Assembly (NCBI GenBank): GCA_003331305.1
Contig: QOQB01000001.1
Span: 1-64,000, forward strand
Direction: 5' to 3'
Length of the DNA: 64,000 nt
Source: Flavobacteriales bacterium
GTDB taxonomy: Bacteria > Bacteroidota > Bacteroidia > Flavobacteriales > Flavobacteriaceae
This document shows positions 8,092 to 17,309 of this stretch, piece after piece. The notes under the pieces were generated by a model. It ran no database searches. It had not been told where the DNA came from and worked only from the letters and a program-made list of their open reading frames with translations. The stretch's first letter is position 1. Every line of letters begins with the position of its first letter. The translations under genes and the position numbers were made by a program.

Positions 8092-9454
8092 TGAATAACG
8101 ATGCGTCAATCGTATCAATACTAATTTTTTCAGTCGCTCCGTCAACCATATTTTTTAGGGATATTACTTTTTTCTTCTGTTCTTCTTCTCCATAAAACAA
8201 TGCCCATGGGGCATTCGACTGATTCGCAAACTGCATTTGTTTTTTTAGTTTATGAGTGGTAGGATACGTAAATACGCGAACCCCCTTTGCACGCCACCCT
8301 ATGATGTGTGGCATCAATTCTTGCATAAATTCATCACCAAAATGCAGCACAACAACGTCTACCGCTTGCTGTAATGTTTTTGGATACAAATCCAATTCCT
8401 CCAAAACCATACAAAGACGGTCTAAGCCAAAAGAAATACCAAGCCCGTGCATATCTTTAAGACCAAAAAGTGCTGTGAGATCGTCATAGCGACCACCTGC
8501 TCCAATAGAGCCTAGAGCAACCTTTTGGGGAGGTGCTACCTCATAAATAATTCCTGTATAATAATTAAGTCCGCGCGCAAGCGTCAAATCAAAAGCCAAG
8601 TTACTCGCGTTTAAGGGGGAAACAAATCGTAATACATGACGCAAATGTGCAATTCCTTCAACAGCCAAAGGTTGATCTGAAAGCAACGATTCGAGCGTAT
8701 CTAGTTGTTTTTCTATAGGTCCCGAAAGCGCTATCAAGGGAGTAAGCTTTGCAAGTGCATCTTCACCAAAGCCTTTTTGTTTCAATTCGTCAAAAACACC
8801 AGCTGCGCCAATTTTATCTAACTTATCTAATGCCACAGTAAAATCTGTGATGCGATCTGGTGCGCCCAAATACGTTGCAATACCAGACAAAATACACCTG
8901 TGGTTGATACGAATCGTAGCGTCTTTTAAATCAAGTGAGTGGAAAACAGCATCAAATAATTGAATACATTCAGCCTCTAAAATCGGACTCACAGCGCCCA
9001 CAACATCCGCATCGCATTGGGTGAATTCCTGAAAACGCCCACGTTGCGGTCTATCAGCACGCCAAACCGATTGCACTTGATACCTTTTAAACGGAAAGTT
9101 AAGTTCGTTTTGATGTTGCACCACAAAGCGTGCAAAGGGTACGGTCAAATCGTAACGCAATGCCTTTTCAGAAATGGACTGCGTAAAAAGTCCCAGCTTA
9201 TTTTCTGCTAATGCAGCTACATCTGCTTTTTTTACCTTCTCGCCAGAATTCAACACATGGAACATCAGTCGATCGCCTTCTTCGCCATACTTCCCTAGCA
9301 GAGAAGCCGACTTTTCCATCGATGGCGTTTCGATTGGCAGAAAACCATAGCGTTCAAATTGGGTTTTGATGGTATTGATAACGTATGACCGGCGCGCTAC
9401 ATCAGCGGGTAGAAAGTCGCGGGTGCCTTTTGGAATACTCGGTTTTTGTGCCAT
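8084..9454 (-). CDS. hisS: Histidyl-tRNA synthetase
   Basis: Class II aminoacyl-tRNA synthetase that charges tRNA-His. The sequence shows the N-terminal KGTRDFLP, motif 2 (WRADRPQRGRFQEFTQCD), and the histidine-binding signature ARGLNYYTG in the catalytic core, followed by the anticodon-binding domain. Length (456 aa) is usual for the Bacteroidetes form. It ends 8 bp inside the convergent XRE gene. Upstream, a degenerate -7 element (GATATTTG) lies 14 bp before the ATG, just after the terminator of the ribosomal operon. Confidence 0.98.
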   Translation of the reverse strand: MAQKPSIPKGTRDFLPADVARRSYVINTIKTQFERYGFLPIETPSMEKSASLLGKYGEEGDRLMFHVLNSGEKVKKADVAALAENKLGLFTQSISEKALRYDLTVPFARFVVQHQNELNFPFKRYQVQSVWRADRPQRGRFQEFTQCDADVVGAVSPILEAECIQLFDAVFHSLDLKDATIRINHRCILSGIATYLGAPDRITDFTVALDKLDKIGAAGVFDELKQKGFGEDALAKLTPLIALSGPIEKQLDTLESLLSDQPLAVEGIAHLRHVLRFVSPLNASNLAFDLTLARGLNYYTGIIYEVAPPQKVALGSIGAGGRYDDLTALFGLKDMHGLGISFGLDRLCMVLEELDLYPKTLQQAVDVVVLHFGDEFMQELMPHIIGWRAKGVRVFTYPTTHKLKKQMQFANQSNAPWALFYGEEEQKKKVISLKNMVDGATEKISIDTIDASLFIR

Positions 9455-9490
9455 GGCAACAATTTATACAAATATCTGGTTTTAACGAAA

Positions 9491-9512
9491 AAAAGCCGCA
9501 AAAAGCGGCTTT
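9491..9512 (-). terminator. Intrinsic terminator of the rpsF-rpsR-rplI operon
   Basis: The minus strand reads AAAGCCGC-TTTTT-GCGGCTTT, continuing as a T-rich tail. It lies 22 bp after the rplI stop codon and before hisS. Confidence 0.9.
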
Positions 9513-9533
9513 ATATTTTGAAAAAAAGGTGGT

Positions 9534-9992
9534 TTATGCCTTTTCTTTAGCCTTAGTCACTTCAAATGCTACATCCGCAAATACCTCACGATGCAAACGA
9601 ACTGACGCCGTATGTTTCCCTAAGGTCTTAACAGATCCTCCTGGTAATTTGATAGCTTTTCGCTCAATAGACTGACCCGCTTTAGAAAGTGCTGCTTCTA
9701 AATCTATAGTTCCAACAGAACCAAATAGTTTGTTACCAGCACCTGCTTTTGCTTCAATTTTAAGTTCCAATTTGGCCAAATCTTTAGCTTTCTTTTGAGC
9801 ATCTTCAATAAGCTTTTGCTCTTTAAAGGCACGTTGCTTCAGATTTTCGGCCAGCACTTTTTTCGCAGAAGATGTGGCCAAAATTGCTAAACCCTGTGGA
9901 ATCAAAAAATTACGTCCGTGGCCATTTTTTACTGTTACGATATCGTCTTTGAACCCTAGGTTCTCAACGTCTTGTTTTAAAATAAGTTCCAT
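9534..9992 (-). CDS. rplI: 50S ribosomal protein L9
   Basis: A 152-aa structural protein of the large subunit. The N-terminal domain begins MELILKQDVENLGFKDDIVTVKNGHGRNFLIPQG in shortened family form, followed by the long charged helix (about 45-75) and the C-terminal RNA-binding domain. It is last in the rpsF-rpsR-rplI operon, 5 bp after rpsR, and is followed by a strong intrinsic terminator. Confidence 0.98.
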   Translation of the reverse strand: MELILKQDVENLGFKDDIVTVKNGHGRNFLIPQGLAILATSSAKKVLAENLKQRAFKEQKLIEDAQKKAKDLAKLELKIEAKAGAGNKLFGSVGTIDLEAALSKAGQSIERKAIKLPGGSVKTLGKHTASVRLHREVFADVAFEVTKAKEKA

Positions 9993-9997
9993 GGTAA

Positions 9998-10291
9998 TTA
10001 TTTTAGCATATCAGCAACATAAGGCATTAGCGCCAAGTGACGCGCACGCTTAATCGAAACCGATAATTTACGTTGGTATTTAAGAGATGTTCCGGTTAAA
10101 CGACGTGGTAAAATTTTACCTTGCTCGTTAACAAACTTTAACAAATAATCTGCGTCTTTGTAGTCGATATACTTGATACCAGCCTTTTTGAATCGGCAGT
10201 ATTTTTTGGCTTTAGAAGTTTCAATATCTAACGGAGTTAAATACCTAATTTCGCCTTGTTTTCCGCCTTTACTTTCTTGTTCAATAGACAT
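9998..10291 (-). CDS. rpsR: 30S ribosomal protein S18
   Basis: A 97-aa small-subunit protein. The core [15 protein letters not shown]...LLKFV and the [28 protein letters not shown] end are diagnostic. It has an N-terminal extension of about 20 residues relative to E. coli S18 (75 aa), as is common in Bacteroidetes. It lies 3 bp after rpsF and 5 bp before rplI, so translation is probably coupled. Confidence 0.98.
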   Translation of the reverse strand: MSIEQESKGGKQGEIRYLTPLDIETSKAKKYCRFKKAGIKYIDYKDADYLLKFVNEQGKILPRRLTGTSLKYQRKLSVSIKRARHLALMPYVADMLK

Positions 10292-10294
10292 AAT

Positions 10295-10633
10295 TTATAC
10301 TTTTTCAGTTAAACGATCTCTTCTCTTAACAGCCCAAACCTCTGCGTGCTTGTCTAATTTTACCGTAAGATAGCGCATGATGCGCTCATCGCGACGGAAT
10401 TCAACTTCAAAAGGATTAATGGCTTCGCCATCAAGTTTGAAATCTAATAAGTGGTAAAAGCCACTTTTTTTGTTTTGAATAGGATAGGCAAACTTTTTCA
10501 AGCCCCAGTCCTCTTTGGCGACAATCTCGCCACCGCGAGACGTTATAAACGTCTCATACTTTTCTACTGCTTCCTTTACCTGATCTTCAGATAAAACGGG
10601 ATTCAATATGAAAACAGTTTCGTAATGGTTCAT
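10295..10633 (-). CDS. rpsF: 30S ribosomal protein S6
   Basis: A 112-aa small-subunit protein that partners S18. The sequence opens MNHYETVFILNPVLSEDQV and contains LKKFAYPIQNKKSGFYHLLDF, both typical of S6. It is the first gene of the operon, with a promoter close to consensus 22 bp upstream. Confidence 0.98.
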   Translation of the reverse strand: MNHYETVFILNPVLSEDQVKEAVEKYETFITSRGGEIVAKEDWGLKKFAYPIQNKKSGFYHLLDFKLDGEAINPFEVEFRRDERIMRYLTVKLDKHAEVWAVKRRDRLTEKV

Positions 10634-10655
10634 AAATGATTTTTTAATTGGACGG

Positions 10656-10685
10656 CGAAAATACGGATTTTATTGGGTTGTACAA
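10656..10685 (-). promoter_or_regulatory. Promoter of the rpsF ribosomal operon
   Basis: TTG (10683-10685) and TATTTTCG (10656-10663) are separated by exactly 19 bp on the minus strand, with one mismatch in the -7 box. Confidence 0.7.
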
Positions 10686-10699
10686 ACCTGTTTATAGAA

Positions 10700-13135
10700 T
10701 TATTGTGGGTCAACATCTACGGATACCTTAACTTGCTTAAACGCACCTACTTGCGCAAAGCTGTGCAGTAATGCACTCAAACGAGATTTGGCAGCCGATT
10801 GCGACGCGTCAAGCGGAAGCTTGATAAGCGTATGTAAAATATAATAATTACGTTGTCTTGCTACCAACGGTGGTACCGGTCCTAGCACTGACGAAAAACG
10901 TTCTTGTAGTCCGTGTTTGAGCCAGTTACCAGCATCTATAAGCGAAGACATGTTTTTATGGCGCAACTCAATTCGGATAATGCGCCTAAACGGTGGGTAA
11001 GCAAATTGTTCCCGTTGTTCAATTTGTTGTTCAAAAAAAGAAGTATAGTCGTATTCTTGAACAAATTTCAACACAGGATGACTAGGGAGAAATGTTTGTA
11101 TCAAAACCTTACTCTTATCGCCTAATCGTCCCGCGCGACCTGCCACTTGTGTGAGCACTTGAAAGGCACGTTCGTGTGCTCTGAAATCTGGAAAATGCAA
11201 GAAATTATCAACTGACAACACACCAACTAAGGTAACATGCTCAAAATCCAGTCCTTTCGTAACCATTTGTGTACCGATCAAAATATCAATTTGACGTTGA
11301 GCAAAAGCTGAAATTAGTTTCTGATGTGCATGCTTTTTTCGGGTAGTATCTAAATCCATTCGTGCTACGCTTGCCGATGGAAATAGTTGCTGTATTTCTT
11401 CTTCCAGTTGCTGCGTTCCCAGTCCATGCGTTTGGGGCGAAACGGTCCCGCATGCAACACAAGCCGCTGCGTATTGCTCCATATATCCACAATAATGGCA
11501 ACGTAACTCGTTACTCACTTGATGGTACGTAAGGCTCACATCACAGCTAGGGCACTGCGGCACGTGTGCGCACTGACTGCATTCTACAAATGAGGCATAT
11601 CCACGCCTATTTTGAAACAACAATACCTGCTTTTTCGCCAATAAGGTTTTTTCAATCGCTTGCGCAAGTGATTGTGCTAAATGCCCTTTCATTTGCTTTT
11701 TTCGATAGGCTTCTGCTAAATCAACAAAGTGAATTTCGGGCATTTGCGCATCTTGAAAACGTTCGGTGAGCGATACCAAGCCGTACTTGCCTGTAGAGGC
11801 ATGCTGATACGATTCTACACTAGGAGTTGCTGTTCCTAAAACTACTTTTGCTTGATGCATATGTGCCAAAACCATGGCAGCGTCTCTGGCGTGATACCGT
11901 GGAGCAGCATCGTATTGTTTGTAAGAGGTTTCGTGTGACTCGTCCACAATAATTAACCCCAACCGCTGAAAGGGTAACAAAACCGCTGAACGTGCACCTA
12001 AAACCAATTTTGCATCAGCTCTACTTTCGTTAATTTTACCCCAAGTTTCAGCGCGTTCCTGCGGGCTATATTTGGAGTGGTACACAACCAACTGTTGACC
12101 GAAAAAAGTAAACAGACGCTGCATCAGTTGCGTAGTCAAACTGATTTCAGGCACTAAAAACAACACTTGTTTTCCCAAGCGTAATTGATTGGCAATAAGC
12201 TGCATATACACTTCTGTTTTTCCCGAACCCGTAACGCCGTGAAGCAGTGTAATATTTTTTGTTTTCCAATGATTTTCAATGGAAGTTTTTGCCTTTTCTT
12301 GTGGAGGCGATAACGGCAATAGCGGATTGTCAGGTGTCGTTTTGGCAGGCAAGCGATCTACTACACGCGCTTGCTTCACTAAAACCTCCTGTTTTATTAG
12401 TGTTTTTAATGATGATGGGCTAACCGTTTCTAGTTTTGAAAACGCCGAAAAAACCACGGTATCTTTCTGTTGTAAAAACGTCAGCAATGTTTTGTGTTGC
12501 TTTGGTTTAGATGCTAAAGATTCTAGTAATTGTTTGAGTGCATCATCATTTTTTAGCCGTGGATGCAACACTACTTCTGTTTGAGTTTTGGGTCGATACT
12601 GCGCATAAACCTCCTCTTTTAAGACAGCGTAATTTGACTCGACCAATTCGTTTAAAACAGGAAAAGGGTTTTTGACCCCAATAAGCTGCTGCACCTGAGA
12701 CAAAGACACTGTGCTATTTGGCTGTACTTGTTGTAATAGTTTTATGGCGTTTTTGGATAGCGTTGGCAAAAGCCTTTCCCATTCATGAATAATAATTTCC
12801 GTTTCGCTTTCTAACAACATTACAGAAGGCAGTGCTGTTCGAAAGACCAATCCTAAAGGCGCTTGGTAGTAAGAAGCTATCCAGGCTAAAAACGAAAGCT
12901 GAACTGACGAAATCACCGAACTGCTATCAATTATACTGTCTATTTGTTTGGGTTGATAGGCTTTTGGCGCAGCTTGGTGCACCTTAAAAACTATTGCCGT
13001 ATACATTTTTCTTTTTCCAAATGGAACCACTACGCGCATTCCGGGCTGAAGCACTTCGGCTTCGGCTGGTGTAATAACATAAGTAAAGGTCTCCTTTAGC
13101 GGTAAGGGAAGAACTACATCTAAAAAAAACGACAT
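10700..13135 (-). CDS. priA: Primosomal protein N' / replication restart helicase PriA
   Basis: Restarts stalled replication forks. The 811-aa protein has the N-terminal 3'-binding domain (FFLDVVLPLPLKETFTY), a helicase core with Walker A (GVTGSGKTEVY) and the Walker B motif as DESH rather than the usual DEEH/DEAH, and the paired zinc site (CSQCAHVPQCPSCD and CHYCG). Helicase motifs include LLFQNRRGY, GTQMVTKGLDF and QVAGRAGR. Its ATG overlaps the stop of the upstream yihY-type gene by one base (TAATG arrangement), so the two are co-transcribed. Confidence 0.98.
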   Translation of the reverse strand: MSFFLDVVLPLPLKETFTYVITPAEAEVLQPGMRVVVPFGKRKMYTAIVFKVHQAAPKAYQPKQIDSIIDSSSVISSVQLSFLAWIASYYQAPLGLVFRTALPSVMLLESETEIIIHEWERLLPTLSKNAIKLLQQVQPNSTVSLSQVQQLIGVKNPFPVLNELVESNYAVLKEEVYAQYRPKTQTEVVLHPRLKNDDALKQLLESLASKPKQHKTLLTFLQQKDTVVFSAFSKLETVSPSSLKTLIKQEVLVKQARVVDRLPAKTTPDNPLLPLSPPQEKAKTSIENHWKTKNITLLHGVTGSGKTEVYMQLIANQLRLGKQVLFLVPEISLTTQLMQRLFTFFGQQLVVYHSKYSPQERAETWGKINESRADAKLVLGARSAVLLPFQRLGLIIVDESHETSYKQYDAAPRYHARDAAMVLAHMHQAKVVLGTATPSVESYQHASTGKYGLVSLTERFQDAQMPEIHFVDLAEAYRKKQMKGHLAQSLAQAIEKTLLAKKQVLLFQNRRGYASFVECSQCAHVPQCPSCDVSLTYHQVSNELRCHYCGYMEQYAAACVACGTVSPQTHGLGTQQLEEEIQQLFPSASVARMDLDTTRKKHAHQKLISAFAQRQIDILIGTQMVTKGLDFEHVTLVGVLSVDNFLHFPDFRAHERAFQVLTQVAGRAGRLGDKSKVLIQTFLPSHPVLKFVQEYDYTSFFEQQIEQREQFAYPPFRRIIRIELRHKNMSSLIDAGNWLKHGLQERFSSVLGPVPPLVARQRNYYILHTLIKLPLDASQSAAKSRLSALLHSFAQVGAFKQVKVSVDVDPQ

Positions 13136-14007
13136 TAGCGAGACTGTTTTAGCTTAGCGATAGAGGCATTGAGTTCAAATCCTAACAACAAGACAATCGC
13201 ATTCAACCAAATATAAAGCATCAAAATAAGGATCGCTCCAATAGACCCATAGAGTTGATTGTATTGGGCAAAATTATCCAAGTAGACCCCAAAGCCATAA
13301 GAAGTAAGAGCGAATAAAAAAGTGGTGACCAACGCACCTGCAGAAAAGAAGCTTGAAAAACCGCGATGTGTACCAAAATAAAAGAGGATAGAGCTTACCA
13401 AATAAGCCATTCCAAAGAAAAAAACCAGTCGTATCCACATGTTTAACTCAAATCCAAAATCAAATATTTGTGCTACCAAAAGTTCAAAGAATAAGTATCC
13501 GGCAATGGAAATTAAAAAAATCAATCCTAACAATACTCCTACTCCAACAGCATAAATATACTGTTTGATAAAATGTCTGTTAAGACTTACATGAATGGAT
13601 TCGCTAAACCCTCCGAAAATGGCGTTTACACCATTACCCATAAAAAATATAGAGAGTAAAAAGGTAGACGAAAGCAAACCACGCCTTGGTTTAGACTGAA
13701 TATCATACAACACACCGTTTAAAAATTCTTGAGCCTCAGTAGGTGCCACAGATAAAAAAAAAGAGGAAAACGTATCTTCGATATTGGCAATTGGAAAAAA
13801 TGGAATTAAGTTTAAAACAAAAATTAAAAAAGGAAACATTGCCATAAAAAAACTAAAAGCAATACTGCTTGCTCTTGTGGTTAGTGTTCCTTTAATAATA
13901 CCCAAAAAATAAAGCTCAACAATTTGATAAAGGGAAATAGCACCTGCATCGCCAAAGCGAATGCGATGCATCCAACTTGTAATATGTTGCCCGATTTTTT
14001 CAACCAT
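13135..14007 (-). CDS. YihY/BrkB-family inner membrane protein
   Basis: A 290-aa integral membrane protein with about six hydrophobic helices. The family features are an N-terminal amphipathic region, SIAFSFFMAMFPFLIF, and a final helix ending LLLGFELNASIAKL. The family was once annotated as RNase BN, which is wrong; its function is unsettled, with a transporter-like role suspected. It is divergent from rlmH across a 56-bp gap and overlaps priA by one base. Its -7 element TAACTTAG lies 4 bp from the ATG, which predicts a leaderless mRNA. Confidence 0.93.
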   Translation of the reverse strand: MVEKIGQHITSWMHRIRFGDAGAISLYQIVELYFLGIIKGTLTTRASSIAFSFFMAMFPFLIFVLNLIPFFPIANIEDTFSSFFLSVAPTEAQEFLNGVLYDIQSKPRRGLLSSTFLLSIFFMGNGVNAIFGGFSESIHVSLNRHFIKQYIYAVGVGVLLGLIFLISIAGYLFFELLVAQIFDFGFELNMWIRLVFFFGMAYLVSSILFYFGTHRGFSSFFSAGALVTTFLFALTSYGFGVYLDNFAQYNQLYGSIGAILILMLYIWLNAIVLLLGFELNASIAKLKQSR

Positions 14008-14011
14008 TGTG

Positions 14012-14019
14012 CTAAGTTA
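14012..14019 (-). promoter_or_regulatory. -7 element of the yihY-type gene, predicted leaderless
   Basis: TAACTTAG (one mismatch to TAnnTTTG) is followed by CACA and the ATG. The gap is 4 bp, the same as at rlmH on the other strand. Confidence 0.45.
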
Positions 14020-14051
14020 ACTATTAAAATGGAGGCTTCCATGAGAATTAA

Positions 14052-14059
14052 TACCTTAG
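14052..14059 (+). promoter_or_regulatory. -7 element of rlmH, predicted leaderless
   Basis: TACCTTAG is followed by CATT and the GTG start of rlmH. It has the same TTAG variant and the same 4-bp gap as the divergent gene. Confidence 0.45.
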
Positions 14060-14063
14060 CATT

Positions 14064-14537
14064 GTGAAAATCAAAGTCATCTGTATGGGTAAAACCAATC
14101 ACGTTTCTTTACGCGATTGGTTACCCGAATACCAAAAACGCCTTTCGCATTATGTCAAATTTGAATGGGTGGAGCTACCAGAGTTAAAAAACACCAAAAA
14201 CTTACGTGAATCTGTACAAAAGGAAGAAGAAGGAAAACGGGTGTTCAAACAACTCAATTCACAAGACGTATTGGTGCTTTTTGATGAGGTTGGTAGTCAA
14301 TACACTTCAAAGGGTATGGCTAATTTTCTACAAAAACGCATGAATGCTGGAACTAAAAATCTGATTTTTGTCATCGGCGGTCCTTATGGTTTTTCAGATG
14401 AAATATATAAAAGAGCTCAATATAAAATCTCCCTATCTGCCATGACATTTTCGCATCAAATGGTGCGTATTTTTGTGGCAGAACAACTTTACAGAGCATT
14501 TTCAATTCTTAATAACGAACCCTACCATCACGAATGA
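14064..14537 (+). CDS. rlmH: 23S rRNA (pseudouridine-1915-N3)-methyltransferase
   Basis: A SPOUT-class methyltransferase that modifies helix 69 of 23S rRNA using S-adenosylmethionine. The 157-aa protein has the SAM-binding knot (FVIGGPYGFSDE) and the family end (MTFSHQMVRIFVAEQLYRA...PYHHE). The start is GTG: the family begins MKIKxIxxGKT, and no in-frame ATG fits. The -7 element lies 4 bp before it. The 3' end overlaps rdgB by 4 bp (ATGA), so the two are translationally coupled. Confidence 0.97.
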   Translation: MKIKVICMGKTNHVSLRDWLPEYQKRLSHYVKFEWVELPELKNTKNLRESVQKEEEGKRVFKQLNSQDVLVLFDEVGSQYTSKGMANFLQKRMNAGTKNLIFVIGGPYGFSDEIYKRAQYKISLSAMTFSHQMVRIFVAEQLYRAFSILNNEPYHHE

Positions 14538-15112
14538 AAAAACTCATTTTTGCCACACACAATCAAAATAAAGTTCAGGAAGTAAAAGCTGTTTTTGAGG
14601 ACTATTCTATAGCAAGCTTAGCTGATTTGGGGTATCATCAAGATATTGCCGAGACCGAAAATACTTTTGTTGGAAATGCTCTCCTAAAAGCAAGGCATGT
14701 TTTTGAGGTATTCAAAACACCTGTTTTTGCAGATGATAGTGGTTTGGAAGTTACTGCATTAAACGGTGCCCCTGGAGTGTATTCGGCGCGTTATGCTGGA
14801 GAAGAAAAAAACCATGACAAAAACAACGCCAAGTTATTGGTAGAGTTAGCAAGCGAGTCGAGTCGAGCAGCGCAATTTAAGACTGTAATTGCGTATAAAG
14901 ATGCCACAACAGAAATGACTTTTGAAGGCATTGTTAATGGGTTTATTTCTGAAAAGCCAACAGGCTCGGGTGGTTTTGGATACGATCCCCTTTTTATTCC
15001 AGAGGGATACGATAAAACATTTGCTGCCCTTCCCAATGAAGTAAAACTACGTTTAAGTCATCGTAGTCGTGCCGTTGCAAAGCTGTACCGTTATTTAAAA
15101 TCCCTAACATAA
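14534..15112 (+). CDS. rdgB: XTP/dITP diphosphatase (RdgB/HAM1 family)
   Basis: Removes deaminated purine nucleotides (dITP, XTP) from the pool by pyrophosphohydrolysis. The 192-aa protein shows the substrate-binding start ATHNQNKVQE, the metal-binding FADDSGLEV, the loop SGGFGYDPLFIP and the closing SHRSRA, all in the normal order and spacing. It overlaps rlmH by 4 bp. Confidence 0.97.
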   Translation: MKKLIFATHNQNKVQEVKAVFEDYSIASLADLGYHQDIAETENTFVGNALLKARHVFEVFKTPVFADDSGLEVTALNGAPGVYSARYAGEEKNHDKNNAKLLVELASESSRAAQFKTVIAYKDATTEMTFEGIVNGFISEKPTGSGGFGYDPLFIPEGYDKTFAALPNEVKLRLSHRSRAVAKLYRYLKSLT

Positions 15113-15173
15113 TGTTAATTTTAGGGAAAAATATTGCAGACAAAAATGGAATGCACGTAGTTTGTAGTATCAT

Positions 15174-15926
15174 ATGATGAGACCCTTTACGCTTTGTTTT
15201 TTATTGTTGAGTTGTTCCGTGGTTTTCGGTCAAGAAGTTGTTGGCTTTGTTGAGAGCTCTGCGGATCAAAAACCCATATCAACAGTGCATATCATCAATC
15301 TTAATAAAGTTACCATGTCAATTACAAACAAAGAGGGAAAGTTTGAAATTGATGCTGAGGTCAACGATACGCTATACTTTTCATATTTGGGCTACAAGTC
15401 CATCAAAGTTCGTGTTTCTAATGACCTTATAAAATATCCGAACACCCGATTTCAACTTACCGAACTAGCACTAGCTTTGGAAGAGGTCGTGGTTAGGCCA
15501 TATCAATTAACAGGGTATTTAGATATTGACGCAAGGAATATCCCTATCAACAGAACACGTCGCTACAGCATTCCCGGATTACCATCTGGTGGATATGAAG
15601 CAGGCAATCGAACACCAGGAACAGCTATGCGAATTTTGCAAGCTGTTACCAATCCAGCCGATTTCTTATACAATATCTTCGGACGAAAACCCAATCAATT
15701 GCGAAAGCTTAAAAAAGTACGCGCAAACAATGAGCTTCGTGACCTGTTAGCGGTAAAATATGACCGAAAGACACTCGAAGAACTTCTTCAAATAGATCGT
15801 GTGGATATCGACGAAATTCTTCGCAAATGCAGTTTTTCAGACAGCTTCATTAAAGGTGCCAACGACTTGCAAATTTTGGAAGCCATAAGTGGATGCTACG
15901 AAGAATACAAAGTGTTAAATCGTTAA
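15174..15926 (+). CDS. Secreted protein with CarboxypepD_reg-like domain
   Basis: A 250-aa protein with a clear signal peptide (TLCFLLLSCSVVFGQ). A CarboxypepD_reg-like beta-sandwich follows (about 20-105; VGFVESSADQKPISTVHI ... YFSYLGYKSIKV ... ALEEVVV), the same module found at the N terminus of SusC-like receptors. Here there is no plug or barrel; the C-terminal half is basic and helical with no known motif. It is probably periplasmic or attached to the outer membrane. The start could be either of two adjacent ATG codons (15174 or 15177). It lies 39 bp before purB, which has its own -7 element. Confidence 0.85.
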   Translation: MMRPFTLCFLLLSCSVVFGQEVVGFVESSADQKPISTVHIINLNKVTMSITNKEGKFEIDAEVNDTLYFSYLGYKSIKVRVSNDLIKYPNTRFQLTELALALEEVVVRPYQLTGYLDIDARNIPINRTRRYSIPGLPSGGYEAGNRTPGTAMRILQAVTNPADFLYNIFGRKPNQLRKLKKVRANNELRDLLAVKYDRKTLEELLQIDRVDIDEILRKCSFSDSFIKGANDLQILEAISGCYEEYKVLNR

Positions 15927-15944
15927 GAAATAGCGAAATTCTCT

Positions 15945-15952
15945 ACCTTTGC
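15945..15952 (+). promoter_or_regulatory. -7 promoter element of purB
   Basis: TACCTTTG lies 13 bp before the purB ATG. No clear -33 TTG is present. Confidence 0.5.
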
Positions 15953-15965
15953 ATTTTGAAACCAT

Positions 15966-17309
15966 ATGCTACTAAACAAATTAAGTGCAATTTCACCGGT
16001 TGATGGCCGTTATCGTGCTAAAACCAAACCACTAAGCCCTTATTTTTCTGAATTTGGATTGATTCAATACCGCGTGCGTGTTGAAGTAGAATATTTTATT
16101 GCGCTTTGCGAATTGCCCTTACCGCAATTAGCCGACTTCCCAATATCTATTTTTGAAGAACTGCGTAGCGTATATCGGCATTTTAATTTAGACCAAGCGC
16201 AAGCTATCAAAGACATTGAAAAGGAAACCAATCACGATGTCAAAGCTGTTGAATATTTTTTAAAAAATGTGTTTGATGACTTAAATATTGGCGCATATAA
16301 AGAGTTTATCCACTTTGGACTGACATCACAAGATGTGAACAATACCGCAATTCCACTTTCGATTAAAGAAGCATATGAGAAGGTTTATGTAAAAGAACTG
16401 AGCAATGTGTTAAACGCTCTGGATATGCTAATATCTCAATGTGATGGTGTGTCCATGTTGGCACGAACACACGGTCAGCCTGCATCGCCATCAAGGTTAG
16501 ACAAAGAACTTTCAGTTTTTAAAACGCGTATTGAAGAGCAAATCGTATTGCTAAAACAGGTGCCAATGGCAGCGAAGTTTGGTGGTGCTACAGGGAATTA
16601 CAATGCGCATGTTATTGCTTATCCGAACATAGACTGGAAGGCTTTTGGAACTGCATTTGTTGAGAAAAACTTAGGCTTGAAGCATTCTTTCCCAACAACT
16701 CAAATTGAGCATTACGATCACTACGCCGCGTTTTGCGATGCACAAAGACGTATCAATACCATTTTAATTGATTTTGCACGTGATATATGGACGTACATTT
16801 CTATGGATTACTTTAAGCAGCAAATTAAAGACGGTGAGGTGGGCTCGTCTGCGATGCCGCATAAGGTCAATCCAATTGATTTTGAAAACGCAGAAGGAAA
16901 CCTTGGTGTTGCCAATGCGTTACTCTCACATTTGGCAGAAAAATTGCCAGTCTCAAGATTGCAACGCGACCTAACGGATAGTACTGTGCTACGCAATGCA
17001 GGAATTCCGATGGCCCATATGCTTATCAGCTTTGCATCGTTAACCAAAGGAATGGGTAAATTATTGGTTAATAAGGGAAAAATTCAAAATGACTTAGATC
17101 AAAATTGGGCAGTACTCGCCGAAGCCATACAAACGGTGTTACGCCGCGAAAGTTATCCAAAGCCCTACGAAGCACTCAAGGCGCTTACACGCACCAACAA
17201 ACATATTGACGAGCCGGCTATACGTGCATTTATTGAAACATTGGATGTGTCTGACGCAGTAAAAGAAGAACTGCGTGCTTTACGTCCCGAGAATTATACC
17301 GGAATTTAG
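15966..17309 (+). CDS. purB: Adenylosuccinate lyase
   Basis: Catalyses two fumarate-releasing steps of purine synthesis (SAICAR to AICAR, adenylosuccinate to AMP). The 447-aa protein carries the superfamily signature GSSAMPHKVNPIDFENAEGN (about 295-315), the catalytic region HFGLTSQDVNNTA and ARTHGQPASP. It converges on the DUF4252 gene with a 4-bp overlap. The other purine gene in this window, purL, is far away, so there is no purine operon here. Confidence 0.98.
   Translation: MLLNKLSAISPVDGRYRAKTKPLSPYFSEFGLIQYRVRVEVEYFIALCELPLPQLADFPISIFEELRSVYRHFNLDQAQAIKDIEKETNHDVKAVEYFLKNVFDDLNIGAYKEFIHFGLTSQDVNNTAIPLSIKEAYEKVYVKELSNVLNALDMLISQCDGVSMLARTHGQPASPSRLDKELSVFKTRIEEQIVLLKQVPMAAKFGGATGNYNAHVIAYPNIDWKAFGTAFVEKNLGLKHSFPTTQIEHYDHYAAFCDAQRRINTILIDFARDIWTYISMDYFKQQIKDGEVGSSAMPHKVNPIDFENAEGNLGVANALLSHLAEKLPVSRLQRDLTDSTVLRNAGIPMAHMLISFASLTKGMGKLLVNKGKIQNDLDQNWAVLAEAIQTVLRRESYPKPYEALKALTRTNKHIDEPAIRAFIETLDVSDAVKEELRALRPENYTGI

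Noticed and set aside
13135-14007. Naming the YihY/BrkB-type protein as ribonuclease BN
   Set aside because: That is an old misannotation; the protein is an integral membrane protein without nuclease motifs.
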